The notes beneath the pieces were generated by a model that was given only the letters and a program-made list of their open reading frames with translations, was not told where the DNA came from and ran no database searches. A program made the translations under genes and the position numbers. This document shows, piece after piece, positions 33,670 to 46,197 of a stretch of 64,000 bases of DNA (its first letter is position 1; each line of letters begins with the position of its first letter). The stretch is from Aquilaria yunnanensis (Eukaryota > Streptophyta > Magnoliopsida > Malvales > Thymelaeaceae): the NCBI GenBank assembly GCA_039654915.1, contig CM077599.1, positions 82,490,001 through 82,554,000 of the forward strand, read 5' to 3'.

Positions 33670-34363
33670 TGTAATATTGACCCAAGTCCAGAATTGGTTA
33701 ACAAAACATGCACTCTTCCAAACCACATGGGCTAACCTTATTAAAAGGATAAAAGCTATATGATTAAGCTCTAGAACTTGATGCCATATGTATAATTCAT
33801 AAATCTCACATCTTGCCCATATGGAATTTTGGGGCTTCACAATCTCCCATATTTATATATCCAACGTCCTCATTAAGCAACAAACTGATCTAGAATCATT
33901 AGCTCGGTAAATGATGGATTTGGACTGTGGTTTATCATTCATCATTAGACCTCGGCTCATTTACCTTGTTCATATAGTCTACACCATCATTATCTCAGGT
34001 CGGCTCTGATACTATTTGTAATGACTCAAGTCCAGAATTAGTTAACAAAACATCTGCCAACACCACATAAGCTATCATTTGTTAAAAGGATAAGCACTAG
34101 GTAATTAAGTTCTTAAACTTGGAGTTATATATATACATTAGAAATCACATCGACTTCCCACCACTCCATCACAAATTCAAGTTGACTCTGATAATATTTG
34201 TAATGACTTAAGTCCAGAACCAATTAACAGAACACATGCCCACACCACATAAGCTAACCTTGCAAAAAGAATACGCACTAGATAATTAGGTTTTGAAACT
34301 TAATGTCATATAAATAAGTCATAAATCTCACATATCTCCTATGTGAGATTTAGAAGCCTCACA
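33670..34363 (-). mobile_element. TRIM retrotransposon array (three LTR copies)
   Basis: Read on the minus strand, three related LTR-like copies (34363-34199, about 34165-34017 truncated at its start, 33841-33670) begin TGTGAAGCC/TGTGAGGC and end GACTTGAGTCATTACA-like. Each of the first two is followed by AATAGTATCAGAGCC or AATATTATCAGAGTC, close to the TGGTATCAGAGC primer-binding site for initiator methionine tRNA. The 175-bp internal piece (33842-34016) ends in the purine-rich TATGGGAGA before the last LTR. LTRs of about 170 bp with a tiny non-coding interior are the hallmark of TRIMs. The outer flanks CAAAT and AAAAT differ at one base and may be the target duplication. Confidence 0.72.
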
Positions 34364-35039
34364 AAAATCCAATTGAAAAACTAGCTGAATTCAATCAATT
34401 AGGCCAAGATTAGAAGAATTTTTTTTTTTTTGTGGGAGATGGAGGAGATTTGCCAGGTATGCTTCAAACAAAATCGTTAATTTTCCTAAGGTGGATTTAT
34501 TAATAAAAGATTTTTTCAAAAGTCTCATTTGCATATATTTCTTCTTCTCTCTCAACTTTAACATATCATATGATTTTGTACAAGAAAAGTAATACTCATT
34601 TGAAGAAAGTGTGATCTTCTACAAGCTTCTATATTTATAATTCATTTAAAGTTTGGAATTTCTTTTCCTTTCTTTATAGACTAATTAAATGCTGAGGATT
34701 GTATCAATTTGTTTATTATTACAACCTTCCTCCTAAATTCTTTTAAGACAAATGAAAAAATTTTTGTTTTATTTTTAATTTTTTATGTTTTAGACATAAA
34801 CTAAAAAAATGAAAAAATAAATATTATAATGATAGTTTGAAAGATAATATGGTAATATTTTTTATATTAATAAAACTCTATTTTTTATACAATATAATGA
34901 ATTAGAGTAAAAAACATATAGAAAAGTATGGGAAAACGTGGCTACCACTATTTAGTTTTTATTATCTCAAGAACTGGTTATTATGTTGTAATTTTTATTA
35001 CAGTTTCTGTTAGTCCAAATAATCGATTATTAATTTATT
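34364..35039. other. Intergenic, no gene seen
   Basis: AT-rich DNA without recognisable coding sequence or repeat pair. Confidence 0.5.
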
Positions 35040-35880
35040 GCCAGTTCATTTAGAATTAACGCAAACTCATTAACGTGTTTTACCAGTTGAGTGGGGTCCA
35101 TAAGATGATTTACTCTAAATTGCAACTCCAAATACCCATGAAGTTACTCTTATTTGTGTGTAAGAAACTAGTCAATTTCTTTTCTTTATACCATAGCCAT
35201 TATCCATCATTGTCGAATTTTTCTATTGCCCAACTTGCTTTTGCTTCACCGCCAGATCTCCATTCTCCGTATACATAATCAAGCACTTCGTCATTCAGCA
35301 TCGATCCTGACCCGCCGATGCAGTTGCCAGTGAAGATTCCCCATCAATGAAAGCTCTCGCAACCTTTTTCCCCATGAACTTAATCCGAGATCTTAATTGA
35401 GACCCTAATTACACTCCTCTGCTGAATATCATATGTACAGGAATAATAAACATTGGGGTCTGGTCGATTCAGTTGACTGCTCACTTGTTTAGACGGATTA
35501 TCATTGGTTCTGGTGATCTAGATGTCGCAATATAAGGAGTGGCCAAAAGAGGAAAAAATTGCAAGACTCGTCTTTGAATTAGTTCAAGAGATACAGGGGC
35601 ATGGCCGTGACGGACCTTATCTTTGGCGGTGGACAGTCTTGATGGTTAAACAGGTCTCGAGCAAAGCTTGTAACAAGTGGAGATCCCAGCCTGAACGACT
35701 TCAATAGCAAGCCGTAAACAACATCATAAGTATCGAAATCTTAACCAGATATAACTCATAAATAAAGAAAACTTCAAGGGCATTTTGGGGTGCAATTGAG
35801 GGTGGGTTGGCTGACAGACCCTACCAAATAGATTTAACGTGTTAACATATTTGAGTTAATTCTAAACGAACAGGCCCTTA
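35040..35880. mobile_element. Inverted-repeat-bounded element, possibly hAT
   Basis: The ends are inverted copies: CAGTTCATTTAGAATTAACG with TTAACGTGTTTTACC at the left, and inverted CTGTTCGTTTAGAATTAACT with TTAACACGTTAAATC at the right. The right border reads GAACAGGCCCTTA. No certain target duplication was found. The middle is GC-richer than its flanks and has an open frame at 35522-35707 (plus, 61 codons, beginning MSQYKEWPKEEKIARLVF) that I do not recognise. Confidence 0.5.
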
Positions 35881-36280
35881 ATAAATGGCGGATAAAATTA
35901 ATACATAGTAGATTATACTAGTAACTAGAAATAGATTAATTGAGACACTAATTAATGAAACTCACGTAGGAGAACTTACTTCATAGACAACATTGGAGGG
36001 CTGAGAGGGTTGGAAGAAAAATATATCTTTGAACAAGTTTATTCTGCTAGCAAGTGTGAGCATTTGCTTAGTTCTATTTGAAACCAATCTAAACATAGTG
36101 GTTTAATTGATTTTCAATTTTTTTACAAAATGTATCCATATCATTCAAATTACATGTCAAAATTGATTAGAACAGACCGAATTGCATTTTAGTTTATTTG
36201 GTTCCTTTTACTAAGACCTAAACATATTGTAATTGAAAAAAATAAGATAAATATTCAAAATTTTAGATCTCATATAAAAA
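35881..36280. other. Intergenic, no gene seen
   Basis: AT-rich sequence with no recognisable feature, leading into the 437-bp duplication. Confidence 0.5.
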
Positions 36281-37154
36281 AAAAATTATGAGCAACATAT
36301 ATTCTAAAATTAGAGGGAAATAAATTTATTATAAACATAGAGATATGAATAATGGTAAAATATTTATTACTATTCAGTTTATTCTGTTTCAAGTATATGA
36401 ACCAATAGCCGATCCAATAATTGAACATGAAATTTGGTTTTAGTTTGAACTGACCAAATTCAAAAAATAACCAAAATATTTTATAAAAATGCAATCAATT
36501 TTTTTTTCATTTTTTCCGATTTCATCCAAATAATACTTACCCTTACCAGCAACCTTTTCTTCAACTAAGTTTTATAGTAAAATCTTGTTTTCTTTTAACA
36601 AAAGATGCTTCATTCTAATTAAGTAAGTCAAAAGACATTTTACAAATCAACAACGTCATAAGATTCTAAGAAATAATCAGAACATAAAACTAGCCACTAA
36701 AATACTAATTGTTCCTAAAAAATTATGAGCAACATATATTCTAAAATTAGAGGGAAATAAATTTATTATAAACATAGAGATATGAATAATGGTAAAATAT
36801 TTATTACTATTCAGTTTATTCTGTTTCAAGTATATGAACCAATAGCCGATCCGATAATTGAACATGAAATTTGGTTTTAGTTTGAACTGACCAAATTCAA
36901 AAAATAACCAAAATATTTTATAAAAATGCAATCAATTTTTTTTTCATTTTTTCCGATTTCATCCAAATAATACTTACCCTTACCAGCAACCTTTTCTTCA
37001 ACTAAGTTTTATAGTAAAATCTTGTTTTCTTTTAACAAAAGATGCTTCATTCTAATTAAGTAAGTCAAAAGACATTTTACAAATCAACAACGTCATAAGA
37101 TTCTAAGAAATAATCAGAACATAAAACTAGCCACTAAAATACTAATTGTTCCTA
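36281..37154. repeat. Recent 437-bp tandem duplication
   Basis: 36281-36717 and 36718-37154 are direct copies at a 437-bp offset. Reading across them I found one substitution (GATCCAATAATTG against GATCCGATAATTG). The unit is AT-rich and non-coding; both copies begin AAAAAATTATGAGCAACATA and end AATTGTTCCTA. Near-identity in non-coding DNA implies a very young event, or an assembly duplication. Confidence 0.93.
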
Positions 37155-39428
37155 TAACACTGAATGAAATGAAAGGAAGAAATTAAACCGAAATTTCTAT
37201 CTAAACCAAAATGAATATGGAGGAGAGAGCTCACCAATAATTGGAACAAAAACCAAATCAAATTAATAATAACTAAATAGTGTTAGAACCAACTAGGCAG
37301 CAAAAGCTTGAAGAAGACTATCAATAAAACAAAAAGACTACCCATAAAACCTAAAAAAATAAAGTGCTGATATACCCTATAGTAGGGCCGAGAGATTCTA
37401 GTAAATCAAAGAGAAAACCTAGATTTGTCGTTATATGTCTTTAATTGAAGATCTACCTTATAAAAATCTCAAATTACTTGTGAACCTATACCAAGATTTG
37501 AAAGATATTGTATCCACTATAAATTCTGATAGATAGTATCAAATAAGGACAAACAAGCAATAAAAGAAATAAAATAGAAGTATAGAACCAGACAGATCTT
37601 GATCAAAGTTTGAATCTAACAAGAAACAATAGATGAAGGTGGGGAAAACGGCAGAAAAACAAAGAGAGACGTTAATTACGAAATAGCGGGACAGACAGGT
37701 TGGTAGGTGGAGCAAGAAATATTATATGGTTTAAAATTAATTTATGGGATTAATTAAGAAGGTTAAGGAAGTAGCCAGGAAATAATGCCAGAGGTCAATA
37801 ATCCCTCACATTTAAACAATCCAAAATTTTCAAACCAAACACCAGAAGCGAAATCAACATCGAAGAAAATGACAGCGTTGACTGGGATTCGAAGCTGCTG
37901 CCATTGCACGTGGCTAACTTGCATGGCGTGGAAAATTTGCTCTCTGCCAGCACTGCCTCCCGCTGGGTTAGGTTTAACTCAATAACCATGATTAAAGGGC
38001 AATTACATAATTAAACTACTACTAACATGTACTACAATTTCCCTTTAATTGCTTCTAGTTGGTTGGCTTAGAGAAGGTAACTCTTTTCGGCCTATCTCTG
38101 CTGAACCCCCAAATTCTCCTAAGCCTCATCTTTGTCAATTACAAGACTCTATTTCGAAACTTTACTTAAGGAAAATCAAACTTCTTGTTATTTAAACCAG
38201 CAAATATTTTTGGTTTGAAGAAACCTTTCAGTTTAGGTTATGTTCTCAAAGTATATATATATATATAATTAAAAGAAGATAGAAAATACATCCCAATTTC
38301 AGAAAAGATTGAAACAAACATAAATATCTCCGAAAAAAAAAAAGATTACAACCGAATCTCAAATTCTTAGATAACCATTGAAAAACAAGGACTCAAAGCC
38401 CCCTAACCACTCTCCCATACCTTACAATTAAACAAAATCTCCCTACAAACACTAAGGGGTACACACCTTAGTACCAATGTGACACCCGATGCCCTAAAAA
38501 TAAAAACTAAACAAAAGTCTAATCTTTACTCTCTCATTCCAATCTTTTCAATTTATACTTCAACACTGAACTTGTTGATTTCGATCCCATCCTTTTTAGA
38601 TAATTCATCTAGGCTTTATAGTGTCTACAATACCCAATGCTAATTCATCACAATAGTCAAAAGATATCTCAGAAAAATTGGAAGACTCAAACTTTCAATA
38701 TTCTCCAGGTAATACTTGGATGTAGCTGCTTTTTCATTTTTGGAAGAGCAATACAATATTCAGTTCTCTCAGGAAAAGAAAGAGAAAAATGAGTCTTAAG
38801 TAAGATGGTTATTTATTATTGGGTACATATGGGAACAAATTCATGAAGTTTTGAGGACTTAGCTTGTGAATTTTCCCATTAAGGGGAGAATCTTTCATCG
38901 ACACTATTGGTTTCAGACACTTCAGAGGTTTCAACTTTGAATTTTGACGTCGGCACAAGAGAAAGTGGGATTTAAGCTTTCTAATTTCCTTCGCGACATG
39001 GAACCGAAAATGTTGGGAAAATTGAAATGAGTGGTTTTATTTCCTAATATATGTAATTATAGGGTTTTGTGAGATGTCTATATATAAAAACACATATATT
39101 ATGTGATTGGATATTTTTTTTTTTTAGTTCTATCCCTGTATCGCGCATTTGGATCACTTGAAGAAGCAATTCTTTGTCCTTCTCCTTGCTTGACTGGCTG
39201 GATCAGCGACCCAGTTGCTTTGTTAATTCCTCAAGTAGCCCGTCTTCTGCTTCTGTTGTATTTGGTGTTCAGGCTCTTGTTCTTCTAAAATTTGGTATTC
39301 ACCGGCCTATGGCTGGTTTCATTAAATTAATTTCATATTTCTGATCGAAAAAAAAAAAAAAAAGAGATGAGACAAGACATGGGATATACAGAGATAGAGA
39401 AATATTGTTCTTCAGAGCAAAGTTCCAA
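37155..39428. other. Intergenic, with one possible LINE tail
   Basis: Mostly AT-rich, with a (TA)n run near 38256-38268. 39110-39363 ends in GGCCTATGGCTGGTTTCATT, further AT-rich bases and an A-run, which resembles the 3' end of a truncated plant LINE. No target duplication could be set, so it is not called separately. No host gene seen. Confidence 0.4.
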
Positions 39429-39437
39429 TAAGTTAAT

Positions 39438-40970
39438 GGCCAAACTATATATTTGGTCCCTGAACTTAGCTAACTCGAGCGAGTTGGTCCACAACTCAGT
39501 ACTCATTAAATATAAGCCCCTGAACTTTGAAAAACTATGCGAGTTAGTCTGTTAGCTCAATCATATTGATGGAAAAATTACAAAAGCCCTCTTGATCTCT
39601 TTTATTATAGCACATGAAGTACTCTTAGTTTAAAATCATTCAAATAAACTATCTCCTTTACCTAGGGATAAAAGTTCGGGTTATAAGATCAGATTTGGGT
39701 TGAAACTTAATTTTTATAGCATGTCCCTAATCCTATCCTAACCCTATTCTAGTCATAACCCAAACTGATCCTAAATCCTATTGTTTTATTTTGTGATGTT
39801 CTAATTGGTTTACGTCGATATTTATTTTTTAGCAAATGTGCCTAGAATCATGAGAATAAATTATTGCAATGATAGTAGAAACGACCTAGAAAGGGGCTTG
39901 TAGTCCGCTATATGTCAAGCAAATATGTATGAATCAATCAAATATACATATTTGTTATAGTACTAATATTATAAATAAAAGAAGTAGTAAATAAAAATTA
40001 TGAGTGATTTCTAAAAATTAATTAATGATTAATTCAAAGCATTGAAAAATTGATTTGGTAAATATAAAATATCTAACATAAAATCAAAGACCTGACATTT
40101 CTAATCGGCTAAGGGAAAGTTTGATCATGCTCTATTTCTTATTTACTAAATTCAAGATATTTAAAAAGCAAGAATTAATTATTCTTTATGTAATTATTTT
40201 TTATGTCGGGTTTTTGATTTTATGTCACATATTTTATATTTAAATATCTTGAATTTACTAAACAAGAAATGCAGCAGGATCAAACTTTCCCTTGGTGTAT
40301 TAAAAATGTTGGGTCTTTGATTTTATGTCACATATTTTATATTTACCAAATTAATTTTTCAATACTTTGAATTAATCATTAATTAATTTTTAGAAATCAC
40401 TCATAATTTTTATTTATTACTTCTTTTATTTATAATATTAGTATTATAACAAATATGTATATTTGATTGACCCATACATATTTACTTGACCTATAGTAGA
40501 CTACAAGTCCTCTTCTAGTTTGTTTCTACAACACTATTATTGCAATAATTTATTTTAATGATTCTAGGCACATTTGCCAAAAAATAAATATTGATGGAAA
40601 TCAATTAGAATATCACAAAATGAAATATTAGGATTTAGGGTCAGGTTGAGTTTGACTGGAATAGGGTCGGGATAGGATTAGGGACATACTATAAAAATTG
40701 AGTTTCAACTCAAACTCAATCTTTCAACCCAAACTTTTATCCATAGGTAACGGAGATAGTTTATTTGAATGATTTTAAACTAAGAGTACTTCATGTGCCA
40801 CAATAAAAGAGAGCAAGAGGAATTTTGTAATTTTCCCATCAATATGGCTGAACTAATGGACTAACTCGCATAGTTTTTCAAAGCTCAGGGGCTTATATTT
40901 ACTGAGTGCTGAGTTGTGGACCGACTCGCGCGAGCTGGGTAAGTTCAGGGGCCAAATGTATAGTTTGGCC
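39438..40970. mobile_element. Fold-back MULE, 1.5 kb, almost wholly palindromic
   Basis: The ends GGCCAAACTATATATTTGGT and inverted GGCCAAACTATACATTTGGC start two arms of about 700 bp that are reverse complements along nearly their whole length, with a centre near 40160-40225. An exact 9-bp target duplication TAAGTTAAT flanks the element (39429-39437, 40971-40979), which indicates a Mutator-like insertion. It has no coding capacity. Substitutions and small indels between the arms show it has aged in place. Confidence 0.92.
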
Positions 40971-41015
40971 TAAGTTAATTGACAGCTTTAACTGTGATAT
41001 GGTGATTTTGTTGTA

Positions 41016-41970
41016 CACTACAAAAGGGAAATGATTGAGCAACAGAAACTAACGATTGAATTTTAGTTGCTAGTTAGTTCAGTAGTTAGCCAGACGCTAG
41101 CTTGTAGGTTATGAAAATTATTATGACTGACTAGCAACTGAAATATTTAATTGTTAGTTTTAAATTTCAATCACTAGTTAGTCGCACATTTTATAATATT
41201 TTTGAAAATCAGTCGCTAGTTTACTTCGATCGCTATTTCAGTCACTAAATCAAATTAAAACCTTTAGCTTTGGTCTCTTATTCCCCATTTCTCCTTTTTC
41301 CTTCTCCTTTTTCTTTCTTCGTTTCTCTCATTTTTTTTCCTTCCTCTTTCTCTATTTCTCTTATTGTTTCGGTCAACCTCCAAGCGCCACTGCTTCGTTC
41401 CGTTTGCACCTCCTGGAGTTGCCACTACCCTTACCGCCCGAGCCTTATTGCCCGATTGTCTCGAAAGCTCCGCTGTCGAGAGAATCAAAGCTGTGGTTGA
41501 TCTCGATGTGGTCAGTGAAGTAGTTACACAATAATATCGTACTTCTATTTTAGTAGTTGATATCATGGGTGAAGTAAAAAATTCAGAAGATGAAGATGCT
41601 AGAGATGTTTTGGTTGAAATAATAAATTTATACTTATATATACACACTTAAAATATAATAATGTTATATAAAATATATCATTAATTCAAAAATCATAACT
41701 TAAAATAGAATTTAGTCTAATAAGTAACGACTGAAATGATAGACTTAGCAACTAAATTTAAAAATGACTAACGACTAAATTAAATGTATTAGCAACTGAA
41801 CTTTTCAGTTGCTATTTTAATAAGTTCAAAATTTATATTAGTCACTAGTCAGTCGCTAACAACTAGCGACTAGTGATTTTGTTACTGAACGATTCAGTTG
41901 CTAACCAGTTGCAGTTAGCGACTGGCAACAATTGTTTCTTCAGTCATTCACCTAATTTTTTCTTGTAGTG
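41016..41970. mobile_element. Non-autonomous CACTA element, 955 bp
   Basis: The 5' end CACTACAAAAGGGAAATG and the inverted 3' end CACTACAAGAAAAAATTAGG are CACTA termini. A 3-bp target duplication GTA flanks it (41013-41015, 41971-41973). Subterminal regions carry repeated GTCGCTAG / AGCGACTG / TTAGTTGCTAG motifs in both orientations. The middle (41260-41520) is a CT-rich stretch resembling a transcribed leader, without a recognisable protein. The termini and motifs differ from the two CACTA elements further left, so it belongs to another family. Confidence 0.9.
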
Positions 41971-41973
41971 GTA

Positions 41974-44900
41974 GCTCAAGTCGAGTTTGCCCAGGTTTGA
42001 GAAGGAGTTCGTGGATGTCGGCAACAGTCCAAAGAGAGAATTATGCAAAAGATCTAGAATCAATAGACATTTTGCGATACATCAAGGAATTAGGAGTGTT
42101 ATAATCGGTAAATATTGGTATATAAAATTTGGAGTGAGTTCCCGCCGCTTGGTTAGTAAAGGGATATAATACTCATACCTCTCATCCTGACATGAATCTC
42201 CCTTTTCCCATTTTCGTCATTCAAAAAACCCTTATTTGTAGTAGTAAATAATTATGAGTAAAAATAAATAAATAAATAAAGTGATTAATTAGAAAAGTTA
42301 GAGGACAGTATCTCTTATGTGACTTAACAATTACAATTTGTGCTAGTAATTAAGGGTTACATACAATATTGCACTATATATTTAAATGATGCAAAACATC
42401 CTGAAAGCAGAAGTGGAGAGCGGGAAAATACCACTTTTTAAAAGATTAAATAAAAATATTATAAAAAATAAGAGCGGAAGAGACGGCTCTAAATGAAAGA
42501 ATTATATCACCTATATTCAAAAACATCATATAAGTTTGTCAGCTTCTATAAAACATGTTGTAATAAATTGAAAGGTTGGAATTCGAATACAGAATTCTCT
42601 ATATCCTCTAGGCCCTTAGCTGTTAGAACAAAGGGTTGGAATAATTTGTACGAGTAATTACGGGTTATATCCAATATTGTACTATACGCTTCTTTATGTT
42701 AAATAATTTGCAGAATACTTTTGTTTATTTATTTATCTTGGCCATTGACAGCTAGCTAGGGCTACAAAACGGTGGAAAGCAGATTTTGCGTGCTCAAGCA
42801 AGAAACATCCGTTGATTATTGAGGGTTTATTTTGCTAAGCAACAAAACACCTCGATTTGTTAGGCATGAATCACCCCGTCGACACCTCACGTTTGATTAG
42901 ACATAGTATTACACCATCTTCCGGTTTGTTCTTATTCCACCTTTTTCTTCACTTTATCTACATAATTCAAATGGGTTTCTCCAAATTTCAAGCCCTTTTC
43001 ATTTAGGGCACACGGGTGATAATAAAAGATGATGTTTTTTTTTTTTTTAAGAAAAACTCATTTATCACTTCCTCACTTTTTTTTTCTAGACAATTTGCGA
43101 TTTTGCCTATGATAAGTAGAAAGTCAAGAAATAAATTTAGAGAGTATATTTTTTCTTTCAAGAATTCTCAAAATTCTTGAAGAGTAAAACTATTGAAAAG
43201 TAGGATTCATGAAGATTAGAGTCCATAAAATTAAAATTCTAACTCTCTCATGTTTAATTCATAGCTCACAAGGAATGAAGAAAGTAGTTTCCCCGTTGTT
43301 TAGTTGGGTTTTTTCCTTTGATAAAGTTTAGTTGAGTTAATTGTTATTTTCTTCAAATTTTTAGACCAATGACTAAAATACATCACTTTCCAAACTTCAG
43401 TCGAATGCTTGTATAATTTTTAAAAGTCTAGGGACTGATTTATTAATCTTACAATTTGGAAACTATTTTCTCATTTTTTTTTTCCAAAAATCAAAAATGA
43501 AGAAGCCTAACTGGTTTCACCACTTCCATTTATTTGTGGATCTTATTAGCATTTTCCTTGAAACGAAAAAAATAATTTAACGACCATGGTATATATTTTC
43601 AGACAGCCTTAGCCACTTGATACTAAAATATAGTACTTCCAAAAACTTTGGTGAAAATATTTAATTCATACACAAAAGAGGGGGGGGGGGGGGGGGGAAA
43701 CTTAAAAGATGCCCATCATTCTTTGTCAAGGAAACAGAAAACATCATACTCACTCCGAAATTTAATTCTCTCATGCTTGTATTCTTGTGATGAGCAATAC
43801 CATAAAAAAAATAGTAGCAAATGTATATACGAACTGTTAAATTTAGGCAAACAAGGATCTCAGACCCACCATTCTCTGATGCCTCTCATGCTTGTTTTTT
43901 GGTGCAATATTTCTTCTTTTCCCAAAGAGTTGGTGCCCACTATGAGATCAGGGTGGTTGCCCTTTTGTATGTATTATAATAAGACAAGAAACATCCAAAT
44001 AACGCAAAGGGCAAGAGCAGGTTCTTTTCATATACAAAGGTCTGGATCAAACCTAAAAATCTCTTATATTTTTAAATGTTCCCCTTTTTTTAAACTCGAA
44101 TTAACTTATGTTGATATGATCTATCATTTTTGAAGCATTGATTAAGCAATATTAGATACAAGCAAAAGCTAGTGCAGAGACTATAAATAGTGCTTAAAGA
44201 TCAATCATTTTCATTATCTTCAATGGGTCGGAAATAAATTAAGATTGGTAAATTAAGAGTATATATTTGTCTTATTGTTTGGGAATAATTTAATTTTTGT
44301 AATTATATTATTCGGGCCAATGGTTTATTCACTTAATACATATGTTTATAATTGGAGGCATGATTTGATCATGATATTGGGACTAAAGGTTAAAATCATA
44401 CCAGCCTTGTTAGAAAATGAATTTGATTTGAATACGATAGGGAAAAACATTGTTTATTATTCCCTCCATTCCATGTTGTTTGATACATTTGTATTCAGTT
44501 TGGAGATTAAAGTGCGATAAATTTTGCTACTTTTTCCAATTTTACCTCCATGGAAAAGCCAGTGACTAAACTGTCACTTTTCAAACCTAGTGACTTGCTT
44601 GAAAATTTTATCAAATTTTTTGATCAATTTAGAAATTTTTGAAAAGTATAAAGAATAAAATATTTTTAAATTATAAGGACCAAATTCTAATTTTTAAAAA
44701 TTTATGAACTAATGTTGTAATTTTGAATTGAGAGTTTTTTTTAGGTCGAAAGAAGATGTGTTTTATTAATACTCGAGGGGGATTATACACATAGTCTTGC
44801 CTCAAACAAGCTTGGAAAAAGGGACTAGGGAAAATTAGTCCACTCATGAGATCTCATATCCTTTTTATGGTATAATGTAAATTCATTTTCACTCCTATTA

Positions 44901-45699
44901 GCAGATCTAAGAATGTGTCAAAGCTGACACTATGCAAACTTCTGTCGAAGGTATTGAATGTCAGTGATCACACCTCTAATTTCCCTAGAAGGATCACCTT
45001 TCTAAAGTGAGAGTTGAAAATAGGCATAATTTAGTAAATTGAATATAAAAAATTATAAAATATTAAAAGATTGCAAAAAATTTTGGAGGAGAACAAAATA
45101 AAAAAAAAATTATAAAGAATGAAGGACGGAAAAACTACTGCATATAATAACACTAGTGTGACCTTTCCTAGTTGTGAGCCACTCTTTAACTTTTATGTAA
45201 AGTGGGTAATAATGAACAAATAGAGCAAATGTCGTGTTTACACCAATGCTATAGTGCTAATATCCTTTACACCATTCCAAGGTTCTTTACCTTTTTGCAA
45301 AATAACCACTCTAGAAGCAGTATTGAATAGTCCAATCATGAAGATTATATACAAAAACTCTTCACTTATTTTAATTTAATTTTTTTAATTTATCTTGTGA
45401 AATTTTAAACCGTGAAACTTATTAGTAAAAAAATATCTTTACTAGATAAAGATGTTAAGAGATTTTTAATTAATTTAAAAACTAACACTTAAGATCTGCA
45501 AGAATAATTTCTAATTAAATCCAATGGTTTTGGTTTAATGTAGTTTTAATTCCACATAAAGTCATTAATAGTGTGAATGGTAGCTAGAAGCGCTCATAAT
45601 AGCCACCAATGTAAACGTATCCTTGATCGAATAAATATACTCATTTGAAACTGGAAAAAATAATATGTGGAGATAAAATGAAAAAGAAAAAACCAACAA
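41974..45699. other. Intergenic, no gene seen
   Basis: AT-rich DNA. It includes a G18 run (43680-43697) and a weak direct repeat (about 42320-42400 and 42637-42720, sharing TAATTA-GGGTTA-AT-CAATATTG-ACTATA). A Stowaway-like start, ATTCCCTCCATTCCATG, lies near 44458. The 161-codon open frame at 43648-44133 runs through the G tract and shows no domain, so I do not treat it as a gene. Confidence 0.5.
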
Positions 45700-46197
45700 A
45701 TGTGGTGCGTAAACCCACAATTCAGCCTTCACATTTTGGTTTATATGTCTTCCTATAGAAACGAAGCCATCTTCCATGCAGGAAAATTTTTTTTTGCCAA
45801 GTTTAATATAAGTTGTAAGGGTCAGAATCTTCAAGGGGTTGATTATGTGCTTCGGAATGCTAAAGGTGAGTTGATTCTTGGAAGAAGTTATGTTAGATCT
45901 GCCATTAACACTATAGAGCTGTGGCCTTTTAAGCAGCAACCAAGTCAAAATATTGTAGAAACAAATGACTTGGCAGCTATAAAAGCTTGTCAAAAAGAGA
46001 AATTAAGACTGGTCGTTGAAGCCTTCATGTGGAGGATACTATAGATGTTTCGGTGGGTGGGCCATTCAAAAAATTAGCAAAAGCCTAACTTGAAACAAGA
46101 TAAAAACAAGACCCTATAGAACCCTCGGCTGCTCCGCTAAACTAGGGGTTTAACGCAAGTATTAAAAAGAAAGAAAAAAAAAAAAAAAAAAAAAAGA
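45700..46197 (+). mobile_element. Possible LINE 3' remnant (RNase H-like frame plus poly(A))
   Basis: A plus-strand frame ending at 46044 contains FAKFNISCKGQ, then GVDYVLRNAKGELILGRSYV. This resembles the start of a LINE RNase H domain (KxNxDG...GGVxRDxxGxxLxG), although the catalytic aspartate of the NxDG motif is replaced. About 120 bases later comes an A-rich tail (about 46167-46197). 5'-truncated LINE copies end this way. No target duplication was found and the frame is short, so the call is tentative. Confidence 0.4.

Noticed and set aside
36270..36931. Two similar small frames beginning MHFYKIFWLFFEFGQ
   Set aside because: They are the two copies of an AT-rich 437-bp non-coding duplication; the composition explains the hydrophobic translation.
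43648..44133. 161-codon plus-strand frame
   Set aside because: It passes through an 18-base G run, has no recognisable domain and no promoter or splice context.
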